Positions 1-6,870 of a DNA stretch of 6,947 nucleotides are shown here, piece after piece. The position numbers and the translations under genes were made by a program. Positions within the stretch are counted from its first letter, which is position 1. Every line of letters starts with the position of its first letter. The DNA is taken from the NCBI GenBank assembly GCA_009783975.1, contig WRCL01000091.1:1-6947 (forward strand), in the 5' to 3' direction. The stretch comes from Micrococcales bacterium. GTDB lineage: Bacteria; Actinomycetota; Actinomycetes; Actinomycetales; Cellulomonadaceae. The notes under the pieces are model-generated. The model made no database searches, was not told the DNA's origin, and worked only from the letters and a program-made list of their open reading frames with translations.

Positions 1-792
1 GCCGTGCTGGGAGGCACCGAGGTGACCACCTTCGTAGGCCGAGTCTGACCCACCGGCTCTGCTCTGCAGCGTGGTGTTGCGCGGAGCCTCGCCCGGTGCG
101 AGGTGCTCGGCGTGCCACTGCACGGTCAGCCGGTCCGGGCTCACCACCAGCACCTGGTCGTAGTTCAGCCCTGGCACCGGGTTGGTCACCCGCGGAGTGA
201 CGACGTAGGTCACCCCACCTTGCGGGTCCATCAGGTCAGGGTTGGGCAGCTTGGGGTCGGTGGCCCAGGTCGTCTTGACGTGGGTGACCTTGCCTGTGCC
301 GTCGGTGTAGAACTCGCCGCGGCCTTTGACGTGGTACACAGCGTTCGGCGCCAGGTCGGTCCGGGCCGCGAACACCTCAGTGACACCGACGTCGTCGACG
401 TGGAAGGCCCTGCCCGGGTCGACCACCGGCCGCGGGAAGGCCTTCGGGTCGTCGGCGGCCACGTGACCCGCCTCGCCCTGCCGCCGAGGCGCCTGGGCCT
501 CGGGCGTGCCGTGGACCTCACCCGCGGCGTCGGCAGCCGACGCACGTTCTGCATCGGCTGGCATGCCGTGCCGGTCTGCCGTGCCAGGCTCCCCACGCCC
601 CCGTGCATCCCAGCCTGAGTCTTCGGGCAGGCCGTTGCCACCGCGCTCAGCTGCGTGGCCACGCGACCCATCCGGGCTGCCTAGCCGATGCCCAGCACCA
701 CTGGTGCGGACCGGGCGGTCGGGCACATCAGTACGCCCCGCCGGGGCACACTCGGGCGGACCGGTCCCGGTCGTGTCACCACGACGAAACTT
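1..792 (-). CDS. Orphan toxin module: linker plus start of a DNA/RNA non-specific endonuclease domain (3' end off window)
   Basis: An open frame of 264 codons with strong GC3 bias runs from just after an in-frame TGA (795-793) to the left edge. Its first about 115 residues are a Gly/Pro/His/Arg-rich linker. The rest reads FPRPVVDPGRAFHVDD, VFAARTDLAPNAVYHVKGRG, EFYTDGTGKVTHVKTTWA, and finally YEGGHLGASQHG. This resembles the Endonuclease_NS_2 class of toxin nucleases, and EGGHL at 33-19 would carry the catalytic His; later active-site residues lie off the window. There is no N-terminal WXG-like trafficking domain. The first in-frame start is GTG 726 with at best a weak ribosome site, and the first ATG is 564, inside the linker. 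It is best read as a silent toxin-tip cassette or the remnant of a displaced toxin. A frameshifted full-length gene is less likely because the Imm33 gene abuts it. Confidence 0.75.
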
Positions 793-812
793 TCATCGCG
801 ATAATGGACCGA

Positions 813-824
813 GGCACCGGTGCC
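813..824. repeat. Perfect 12-bp palindrome GGCACCGGTGCC after the Imm33 gene
   Basis: The sequence is its own reverse complement and starts 4 nt beyond the Imm33 stop, inside the only short gap before the orphan toxin frame. With no loop and no following T-run it is not a standard terminator. It could be a protein-binding site or chance, since GC-rich palindromes such as GCACCGGTGC also occur inside the coding DNA at 6824-6833. Confidence 0.4.
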
Positions 825-827
825 ATG

Positions 828-1226
828 TCATGTCGCGGCAGGACGTGGGGTTGCTGGGCCCCAGTCACGCACTGGCTCGCCAGGGACGTACAGCTCGTCG
901 AGGGTCAGCACTCGCCCGGTCTGGGTCTCCACGACCTGGATACCGTGGCCCTCGTCGACGATCTGGAGGTCCGACCCGACAGGCAGGTCGTAGATCCCGA
1001 TCAGGGCAGGCTCGATCGTGCAGACCTCGTTGAACGACACAATCTGGAAGTTCGACGCGTCGGCGAGGTACTCGGCGGTGTCGATGACCGAGAAGATACG
1101 CCACCCGTTGTCCACAGGGGACTTCGACGGCTCACGCACCATCCACCGCACCCGGCCACGCCGCTGCATGACGTTCCGCGTCGCCAGGCACGCCCCTGCG
1201 TCCTTGATCAGCTCGACGTACACCAT
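828..1226 (-). CDS. DUF2185 / Imm33 family immunity protein
   Basis: A 132-aa protein that matches the DUF2185 (Imm33) pattern over most of its length. It shows ACLATRNVMQRRGRVRWMVRE (12-32), then NGWRIFSVIDTAEYLADASN (40-59), then CTIEPALIGIYDLPVGSDLQ (69-88). The NGWRIFS core, the EYL-N segment and the final PxGS turn are the recognisable landmarks. Imm33 proteins neutralise toxins of polymorphic systems; the partner here cannot be read from sequence. It follows the ankyrin gene with a 1-nt TGATG overlap and precedes an orphan toxin fragment. ATG 1226 is chosen over TTG 1229 because GGGGAGG at 1234-1240 lies 7 nt upstream. The C-terminal tail (GPATPRPAAT) is low complexity. Codon use is strongly G/C-ending, unlike the ankyrin gene, so the two immunity genes may have different histories. 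Confidence 0.88.
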   Translation of the reverse strand: MVYVELIKDAGACLATRNVMQRRGRVRWMVREPSKSPVDNGWRIFSVIDTAEYLADASNFQIVSFNEVCTIEPALIGIYDLPVGSDLQIVDEGHGIQVVETQTGRVLTLDELYVPGEPVRDWGPATPRPAAT

Positions 1227-1798
1227 CAATCGACCTCCCCGTCCGGGACCACCAAACCGTGGTCCGCAACATATTGTTCAATCCGCGCCCAGAACTCGGT
1301 GAGTCTCTCTCTCCGCTGCCATGCAATTCGATAACTCGACTTCTTGTAGGCGCCCACCCGGAACAAGTCGAGGCCAGGACGCCCAAACACCACTTCGTAA
1401 ACGGGCCCCAAATGCTCCTCAGTCGATCTGATCGCCCGGTCCAGCAGCACCTGAACGGGTGTTCCGTACTTCCTGTCCACCGCGTTAATATCCGCCCCGC
1501 CATCGAGGAGCCTGGTGAGCAGGGCCACATCTGATCTGGGGCACGGGACGTTCCCCGGGATCCTGTCCAGGAGCACGTGGAGTGGGCACAGCCCTGACTG
1601 GGTACACCATTTCGGGTCTGCCCCATCATCGAGAAGGTAGTTTGCTTTCGATCCTCGGTTGTCCGGGTCCAGGTCGGTGAGGACGATCATGAGCAGGTGC
1701 TCTCCGCTCGGCGTGAGCCCGTTCGCCGTTCCTGGCTCGTAGAACTGCATGAATCTTTCGAGAGTGTCGTTCATCGCAGTGCCCACCAATGTCGCCAT
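1226..1798 (-). CDS. Ankyrin-repeat protein, probable immunity protein for the GH-E toxin
   Basis: A 190-aa cytoplasmic protein. Two ankyrin-type units are visible: LLDDGADPKWCTQSGLCPLH (55-74), continuing VLLDR, and LLTRLLDGGADINAVDRKYG (93-112), continuing TPVQVLLDRA. Both keep the LLxxGAD turn. The C-terminal part (140-190) is helical, basic and then acidic, without further clear repeats. Ankyrin proteins are established as one immunity class in bacterial polymorphic toxin systems, and this gene begins within 20 nt of the toxin stop. The role is inferred from position, not from motif alone. An ATG at 1807 is in frame but abuts AGGAG with no spacer; ATG 1798 sits 9 nt from it and is preferred, with ATG 1774 a further alternative. 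The stop forms TGATG with the next gene. A/T-ending and rare codons (AGA, TTG, ATT) are more common than in the flanking genes. Confidence 0.85.
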   Translation of the reverse strand: MATLVGTAMNDTLERFMQFYEPGTANGLTPSGEHLLMIVLTDLDPDNRGSKANYLLDDGADPKWCTQSGLCPLHVLLDRIPGNVPCPRSDVALLTRLLDGGADINAVDRKYGTPVQVLLDRAIRSTEEHLGPVYEVVFGRPGLDLFRVGAYKKSSYRIAWQRRERLTEFWARIEQYVADHGLVVPDGEVD

Positions 1799-1807
1799 CC
1801 TATCCAT

Positions 1808-1812
1808 CTCCT
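1808..1812 (-). promoter_or_regulatory. Ribosome binding site AGGAG deciding the ankyrin gene start
   Basis: On the minus strand the toxin stop is followed by GAGGAG directly against ATG 1807 (TGAGAGGAGATGGATAGGATG). Zero spacing makes 1807 a poor start, while ATG 1798 lies 9 nt downstream of AGGAG, within the usual range. This supports the shorter 190-aa product. Confidence 0.6.
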
Positions 1813-1813
1813 C

Positions 1814-2086
1814 TCATCGTGGAGCCTCACCTTGGTGGGATCTATTGTACCCCGGATCCTGGACTTCGTAGTGTCCTGTCTTCTGGTACTCCTCAAGGAA
1901 AGTTGCCTCGTCGATCTGGTGGGACAGATACCGCTCTCGCAGGTCTCGGTACTCACGTCCTGTCTTGTGCCCCATGTCCCACACCCCCTGCCGCGGCTCT
2001 CCGGGATTCCAGTAGATCCGGACCAGGTCACCGTCCTTGTTGATCGCTTCGACATAGGGAATGCCGTTCTCGTCGATGACCTTAGG
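1814..2086 (-). other. GH-E nuclease tip (exchangeable toxin module) of the polymorphic toxin
   Basis: This is the sub-gene module from PKVIDENGIPYVE to the stop. It is bounded upstream by the end of the repeat array. By hand count about 26 of some 90 codons end in A or T, whereas the adjoining linker is almost entirely G/C-ending. In polymorphic toxins the C-terminal tip is the part exchanged with its immunity gene, and the ankyrin gene directly downstream shares the less GC-biased codon use. The module boundary is approximate. Confidence 0.7.
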
Positions 2087-4474
2087 CTGGGCCTCCCACA
2101 CACCATCGACCTGCCCAGGGGCGTATGGGGGACGGTCGTTCGCCCACCGCAGCAGGTCGCCCTGGTCGTCGTACCCGTACGAACCAGGCGCGCCGCGCTC
2201 GGGCATCCCCTCCCCGGGGTACCCAGAGCCAGGGCGTTCGGCGACCCAGCGCTGCTCTTGGGGGTCCCAGGTCATGTGCCAACCGCGATCACCGGCGGCG
2301 TTGGCTTCACGCAGCGGCTCACCAGTTCGGTGGTCCACTGGCCTGCCGTGGGCGTCGACTGGCGCCTCCCGGAACGCCTGCTGCACGTCAGCGGCTGTGT
2401 AGCCGACCGGGGCTTCAGACCCGGGGATGGTGTGCGCCGGGGGAGTGGTCGGGTCCCAGAGGCGCGGGTTTTCCGCGACCCAGCGTCGCTCTGCCGGGTC
2501 CCAGGCCATGTGCCACGCAGGTTGCCCGTCGGCACGGGTCAGCAGCGGCTCGCCTGTGCGGTGGTCGACAGGAACGCCCTGCTCGTTGACAACCTCACGC
2601 AACGCGCGTGCCTCGTCGCCGGCACCATACCCGCGTGGGGCATGGGACGCGGGCACGGTGTCTGCAACCGGGGCGCCAGGATCCCACTGCTTCCCTGGCA
2701 CGGGTTCCTGGGGGACGCCTTGGCCAGGAATGCGTTCGTTGGGCACATCGCCTGGTGGACGCTCGGGGAGGCCTCCGCGGCTGGGGCCGCTTGGGGGGTC
2801 GCCTGGGGTGCCACCGCCTGGGCGGACCGTGGGTTCGGCTGTCGAACGCCCGGCGCCGGGAAGGGTCTCGGCCCCGGACGGGGCACGCCCAGCGGTCGTG
2901 CCCAGGTCCGGGGCTGCGTGGGTGCGGGCGGCGGGTTCGGCGCCGACGAGGGCAGGGTCGCGCGGGGGGCTGACCTGGGCGCCGGCGGCGCGCTGGGCGG
3001 CCGATGGTTCGACAGGAGCGGGTTGGTGCAACCATGAGTCCATCGCTTTGTGCACAGCGGCGTCGGTCACCACAGACTCAGAGACGGTGGGCATGTGGGG
3101 GCTGCGTGGCACTGGCGCCAGCTCCTCGCTGACGCGGCCTGCCGCCCTGAGCGCGCCGGCTGCTTCGGTGGTGCCAACGTTCCCGGCTCGCAGCGCCGCG
3201 CTGGTCGGCAGGGCGTCAGCACCGGTCCGCGCGGCTGACAGCGCGCCGTGCCCAGCCGTGTTGGCGAGCCTGGCCCCGCCTTCAGCAACCTCGGCCACCC
3301 GCACCACGCTCCCGGCGCCCTTGGGACCAACCACCGCTGAGACCACGTTGATCCCGATCGTCGTCCTCACCTCGTATGGCGCGTCAGAGTATTTGTGCCA
3401 CCCGTCCTCGGGCACCGATGGGTCGTACCCGATCATCGACCCCAATACCTCCAAGGCTTGGGTATGGCGTTGCTCGGTCCACCCCTCTCCGTACCTGTGG
3501 TCCAGCATCTGTTGTGACGGCGTGCCTTCGCTGACGAAGGAGAAGACCGCCAGGGACAGCGTGGTGTCGCCCAGGCCTTTCCACGCCTGAGAAGACGTCT
3601 CGCGTTGCGCGGCGACTGTGTTGTCGCCCATCATCGTGCGGTGGAACCCGTCCCAGGTGCTGGTGTCCCACCCAAACGCGAACGCTGCGACCGGCGCGAC
3701 GAGGTTTGCGTTCAGCGCGGTCCATGTCTGTTCGATCGGTGCCAGGTCTTTCTCCCGTGGCCGGCCCCACCCCTGCGCCGCGTTGTACTCCGCGATCTGG
3801 TCCACCGAATCCACCCTGTGCCCCACTGCCTGGGCCAGCACCTGCGGCGCCGCCGCGGCGCAGATCATCGTCGAACACGCCCACGCGACGGTCTCGATCT
3901 CCCGCTGGCACTCGTACAGGCGGGTCCAGTACCCCGCGTTCTTAGCGATCATCGCCTCGTCGAGGTACCACGGCACAGTGTCCGACATCAGCCGCTTCCT
4001 TGCCGACACCGCACCCCCAACGTCTCCGTGGTCCAGGGCGAACAACCCGTTCGCGAACGTCCACAAGTCGTTCCCTTTGTCCTTCACCCCATTCTTGACT
4101 CCATCACTGTTGCGGAATGCCCGTGCTTCACGTTCCAGCGCCGCCAGCTTCTCAGCGATGCGCCACAACCCGTCGGCGTAGGCCTCGAGCGCGGCCCGCA
4201 CCGCGGCGAGAGAACCGTGGACCTCCTCTGCCAGCGCGGCTGCGGGGCCGACCAGGCCCAGCACACGTTCACCCTCGGGCGCCTGGTAGTACTGCTCCAG
4301 ACCTGTCCACAAGGTGGCGACTGTCGTGGCGTGCTCCCCAAGACGCTCTCCGGCGTGGGCAAGCTCCTGGCCAGCGGTACGGACCAGGCCGCTGGCTGCG
4401 TCCGCCCCACGCTTGAGCTGAGCAGACGTCGGGTGGAACGTCGACGGGTCGATGAGGCCCTTGGTGTCACCCAT
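1814..4474 (-). CDS. Type VII-secreted polymorphic toxin with C-terminal GH-E nuclease domain
   Basis: An 886-aa modular toxin. Residues 10-120 form a long helical region containing LWTGLEQYYQAPEGERVL (55-72), a W-x-G/Y-x-A-P-E arrangement seen at the front of actinobacterial type VII toxins; there is no Sec signal peptide. Residues 165-420 are an alpha-helical middle with a Gly-rich pre-toxin stretch (VVGPKGAGSVV, 381-391). Residues 484-597 are a Pro/Gly/Ala linker, followed by a tandem repeat (597-779). The tip (about 797-886) carries GVWDMGHKTGREY (830-842), YLSHQIDEATFLEEY (849-863) and YNRSHQGE (876-883). Together these match GH-E, an HNH/EndoVII-superfamily nuclease, with Gly835, His836, His880 and Glu883 as likely key positions. 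It probably degrades nucleic acid in a target cell. I prefer ATG 4474 to GTG 4477: GGGAG at 4480-4484 lies 5 nt upstream and the start forms TGATG with the previous stop. The tip uses more A/T-ending codons than the body. Confidence 0.92.
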   Translation of the reverse strand: MGDTKGLIDPSTFHPTSAQLKRGADAASGLVRTAGQELAHAGERLGEHATTVATLWTGLEQYYQAPEGERVLGLVGPAAALAEEVHGSLAAVRAALEAYADGLWRIAEKLAALEREARAFRNSDGVKNGVKDKGNDLWTFANGLFALDHGDVGGAVSARKRLMSDTVPWYLDEAMIAKNAGYWTRLYECQREIETVAWACSTMICAAAAPQVLAQAVGHRVDSVDQIAEYNAAQGWGRPREKDLAPIEQTWTALNANLVAPVAAFAFGWDTSTWDGFHRTMMGDNTVAAQRETSSQAWKGLGDTTLSLAVFSFVSEGTPSQQMLDHRYGEGWTEQRHTQALEVLGSMIGYDPSVPEDGWHKYSDAPYEVRTTIGINVVSAVVGPKGAGSVVRVAEVAEGGARLANTAGHGALSAARTGADALPTSAALRAGNVGTTEAAGALRAAGRVSEELAPVPRSPHMPTVSESVVTDAAVHKAMDSWLHQPAPVEPSAAQRAAGAQVSPPRDPALVGAEPAARTHAAPDLGTTAGRAPSGAETLPGAGRSTAEPTVRPGGGTPGDPPSGPSRGGLPERPPGDVPNERIPGQGVPQEPVPGKQWDPGAPVADTVPASHAPRGYGAGDEARALREVVNEQGVPVDHRTGEPLLTRADGQPAWHMAWDPAERRWVAENPRLWDPTTPPAHTIPGSEAPVGYTAADVQQAFREAPVDAHGRPVDHRTGEPLREANAAGDRGWHMTWDPQEQRWVAERPGSGYPGEGMPERGAPGSYGYDDQGDLLRWANDRPPYAPGQVDGVWEAQPKVIDENGIPYVEAINKDGDLVRIYWNPGEPRQGVWDMGHKTGREYRDLRERYLSHQIDEATFLEEYQKTGHYEVQDPGYNRSHQGEAPR
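2138..2686 (-). repeat. Tandem about 76-residue protein repeat inside the toxin, two full copies plus a partial third
   Basis: Copy 1 covers toxin residues 597-672 and copy 2 covers 673-748. Both run WDP, then APxGY, then PVDHRTGEPL, then WHMxWDPxExRWVAE. The unit spacing is 76-78 residues. A truncated third copy (about 749-779) keeps only the APxxYGYDDQGD-like segment before the nuclease tip begins. The repeat sits between the Pro-rich linker and the toxin domain, where translocation, cleavage or cell-wall-binding modules usually lie in polymorphic toxins. I do not recognise the repeat as a named family. Confidence 0.85.
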
Positions 4475-5772
4475 CACTGCTCCCGTAGGTAGTCGAAGTA
4501 CCCAAAGTTGCCGGTGTCAGCAGCCTTCGCCGCTTCGGCCTGGACCGTGACTGCCATCTCGGCATTGCCGGCCTGGTAGGCAGCCGTGGCTTGGGAGACA
4601 CCGACCACCGCCGCGGAGATCGTCGCGGCGACCTGGTTGGCTTTCTGCGTCTGGGCCACGATCGCCTCGTCCAGCGCCGCAGCGACGAGCCCACCAAACG
4701 GCGCTCCCCACTCAGGGCGGTCGTGGTAGTCCTCCAGCGCGGGGCCTGCCGCTGACCGCGGGCTCGAACCCGCCGACGAGGGCCCGCCGGCCAGCTGGGC
4801 GACGTTGATCAGGCCGGACACCTCCTGCGCCAGCATCTCGAACTCCTCGCTGACGCCTCCCAGCAGCGCGAATATCTCCCCGGGAACGATCCGCCAGCCG
4901 GCCCCGGTCAACGTCACTGGCCCGCGTGGCTGCCATCTTGCCTGCGTGAGCGTGCCACCTGTGCTACCCGCAGGCCTGGCGGAAGTCGAAACCTCGCCGC
5001 CCAGCCCAACCCCGGGAGTCGTGGTGCCCGTGGCGAAGGCTGGGTTGGCTCTCGCGGCACCGTCGCCGCTCAGGGGGTGCGGTCCAGGAGCGACAGTTGG
5101 GTTCACTGCAACGCCATCAGCGCCATGTCCCGCCGGTGCCTGCGGCACATGACCCGTGCCCCCCGCGCCCACCGCACCTGGAACCGTGGGCGCAAGGCCA
5201 CCTTCTGCCCCAGTTCCTGCTGCGCCCGCCGGCATGCAACTCTGCGCGTCGTGTCCACCTGGCATCTGTGCGGCGGACCCAGGCACGTCAGTCGGTAGGC
5301 CCGTTCCATCGTCCTTGCGGCCACGAACCCCAGCCTCGGCGCCCACCGCAGCCGGCGGCAGCCCATTGCCGTCCACTGCCCGCGTCGGCGAGATGTCCGG
5401 CATCCCGGCATTCGGTCCTCCCGCCGCGGCATCTGGATCCAGGGACAACCCTGCCTCGGCCCCCAGTTCTGAGCCCAGCGTCTCGTCGTTCGGCCCGAGG
5501 TCCAACGCGGCGGAATCTGGGTCTGCCCCCGGAGGCCAGGTGACCAGCGGCTCGCCCGAAACTGCGTCACAGTCAGGGCCACGCATAGCCCCATGGTGGT
5601 GGTCGTGCGCGCCGTGGCCCCGCGTGTGCTGCTCTGAGTCCAGGTGGTGCCCCCTGTGCTCGCCGTGCACCAGCCCACCTGACCCTGGTGTCACCAGGTG
5701 GTCGTTGAGCGCATGGACCGCCACCTCAGAGGTGTCACCTTTGGGTGTGCCAGCGCCGTCGGGCCTGTTCAT
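4474..5772 (-). CDS. DUF6507-like domain protein with Gly/Pro/His-rich N-terminal region
   Basis: A 432-aa protein in two parts. Residues 1-290 are low-complexity Gly/Ala/Pro/Asp with a striking His cluster at 36-60 (10 His in 25 residues). Residues 292-420 begin GWRIVPGEIFALLGGV and are mostly helical, with a segment LDEAIVAQTQKANQVAATIS (365-384) and then TAAYQAGNAEMAVTVQAEAA (396-415). This resembles the DUF6507 family, small WXG100-like helical proteins found with actinobacterial toxin loci. Family members I recall are roughly 100-130 aa, so the long N-terminal extension is unusual. I chose the ATG at 5772 because GAGGAGA sits 5 nt upstream (5778-5784) and it overlaps the preceding stop by 4 nt. 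A longer frame up to 5886 runs over the DUF6177-like gene and is rejected. It is probably a secretion partner or chaperone-like factor for the downstream toxin; this is inferred from context. Confidence 0.8.
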   Translation of the reverse strand: MNRPDGAGTPKGDTSEVAVHALNDHLVTPGSGGLVHGEHRGHHLDSEQHTRGHGAHDHHHGAMRGPDCDAVSGEPLVTWPPGADPDSAALDLGPNDETLGSELGAEAGLSLDPDAAAGGPNAGMPDISPTRAVDGNGLPPAAVGAEAGVRGRKDDGTGLPTDVPGSAAQMPGGHDAQSCMPAGAAGTGAEGGLAPTVPGAVGAGGTGHVPQAPAGHGADGVAVNPTVAPGPHPLSGDGAARANPAFATGTTTPGVGLGGEVSTSARPAGSTGGTLTQARWQPRGPVTLTGAGWRIVPGEIFALLGGVSEEFEMLAQEVSGLINVAQLAGGPSSAGSSPRSAAGPALEDYHDRPEWGAPFGGLVAAALDEAIVAQTQKANQVAATISAAVVGVSQATAAYQAGNAEMAVTVQAEAAKAADTGNFGYFDYLREQ

Positions 5773-6869
5773 CCGTGTCTCCTCAGTCGCGCAGGGGTGT
5801 CGCGCCGGCCTAGCCCACTGGTGAACCCCGCCGCCTGGGCCCACCGCTGTGCGGGGTCGGTGCCGGCAAACTGCACCAGCACACACGGCAGCCGTGCCCG
5901 GCCCAGCACGCGCGCATCATGCTCGGCGACCACGCGGTCAATGTCGAGGTCGAGGTCGCGCACCGCGGCGGCACCACACAGCACCACCAGGGGCGACTCT
6001 GGTGTCCTGGCCCTTGGGGGGTGGACGACACCCGCGCTGGTCCGGTCGTAGTCGGCCACAGAAACAAACGCCAGGGTCGGGTTGTGCTCGGCGACCAGCT
6101 GCTCTGCGGCAGCGTTGGCCAGCCCAAGCACGTCCGCGCTGTCGTCTGCTGGGATACCCCCGACGGTGTGCTCGGCCAACCCGACACCAGTCCTGGCGAC
6201 CCGCACCTCGCAGAACGCGCCTTCGGTGGAGGTGACCCTGAGCGGCGAAGGGTCGGGCATGGCCCGGCGCATGGTTTCGGTGACCACCCTCAGGTCCCAC
6301 GGCTCAAGCAAGGGCTCCCTGGTTGCCCAGCACTGCCACGAGGCGCCCATGGTGTTCCCCAGGCTCTCGGCGACTGTCCCCACTTGGGCACCCTCGACAG
6401 CCCGCTGCGTCGTGCGAACGTCGAACTGCACGACCTGTTGTGCCACGACTGGCGGGTCGTAGAACCCAGGCAGGCGACAGGCCTCGTCGCTCTCCGTGCC
6501 CTCAGGAGAAGTCTTGCGCCGCAGGCTCCCCAGGTCGCCCAGGCTGCCGACTTGGTAGCCCGACAGCGCGTCATACACCGTCCCGTCGCGCGCCTGCAGG
6601 CCCCACGTTCCACCCGCGCGGCGCATCGCCGAAGACACGAACGGCGACACGCTCGCCGTGGTCGTTGTCACCAGGACCGGAGGTACGTCACGTCTACCGG
6701 CCTCGGCGATGAACGAGGCGAACGGTTCGGTGAACCGCACGGTCGGCGACGGTGTGGCGAACACCACGTACCGCTCGTCGAACTCGTCGACGGCCGGGTG
6801 CCACCCCACCGGTGGCACGTCGCGCACCGGTGCGGCGCCACACAGCTCGGCACTGGTCGGCGCGCTCAT
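5769..6869 (-). CDS. DUF6177 family-like protein, putative T7SS toxin-locus accessory
   Basis: A 366-aa soluble protein with no signal peptide or membrane segment. The family call is by overall resemblance to DUF6177 proteins, which I recall beside actinobacterial type VII toxin loci; their biochemical role is not known to me. Visible blocks are DERYVVFATPSPTVRFTEPF (31-50), a hydrophobic strand followed by a Thr-rich turn, VLVTTTTASVSPF (65-77), WDLRVVTETMRRAMP (191-205), and a C-terminal region with two strand-like hydrophobic runs, SPLVVLCG (292-299) and LPCVLVQFAG (327-336). These suggest an alternating alpha/beta fold. I chose the ATG at 6869 because the upstream gene ends at 6871 and an earlier ATG at 6944 would overlap it. 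No clear Shine-Dalgarno precedes 6869, so initiation is probably coupled to the upstream stop. The stop overlaps the next start as ATGA. Confidence 0.75.
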   Translation of the reverse strand: MSAPTSAELCGAAPVRDVPPVGWHPAVDEFDERYVVFATPSPTVRFTEPFASFIAEAGRRDVPPVLVTTTTASVSPFVSSAMRRAGGTWGLQARDGTVYDALSGYQVGSLGDLGSLRRKTSPEGTESDEACRLPGFYDPPVVAQQVVQFDVRTTQRAVEGAQVGTVAESLGNTMGASWQCWATREPLLEPWDLRVVTETMRRAMPDPSPLRVTSTEGAFCEVRVARTGVGLAEHTVGGIPADDSADVLGLANAAAEQLVAEHNPTLAFVSVADYDRTSAGVVHPPRARTPESPLVVLCGAAAVRDLDLDIDRVVAEHDARVLGRARLPCVLVQFAGTDPAQRWAQAAGFTSGLGRRDTPARLRRHG

Positions 6870-6870
6870 G

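Noticed and set aside
103..618. Plus-strand 171-codon frame
   Set aside because: It is antisense to the orphan endonuclease module, His/Val/Arg-rich and without any recognisable motif.
231..671. Minus-strand 146-codon frame starting with ATG
   Set aside because: It is one frame off from the endonuclease-bearing frame over the same bases. Its product is Arg/Thr/Pro-rich shadow sequence, whereas the neighbouring frame gives YHVKGRGEFYTDG and EGGHL.
1697..3037. Long plus-strand open frame of 446 codons
   Set aside because: It is antisense to the toxin linker, repeats and nuclease tip and to the ankyrin gene start. The minus strand shows recognisable domains there, and long antisense frames are common in very high-GC DNA.
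3605..4492. Plus-strand open frame of 295 codons
   Set aside because: It is antisense to the toxin N-terminal domain, its product is Arg/His/Pro-rich with no family resemblance, and it opposes the coupled operon.
5684..5698. Inverted repeat CCTGGTG-T-CACCAGG as a possible terminator or operator
   Set aside because: It lies inside the DUF6507-like coding sequence, has a 1-nt centre that cannot form a normal hairpin loop, and has no T-run.
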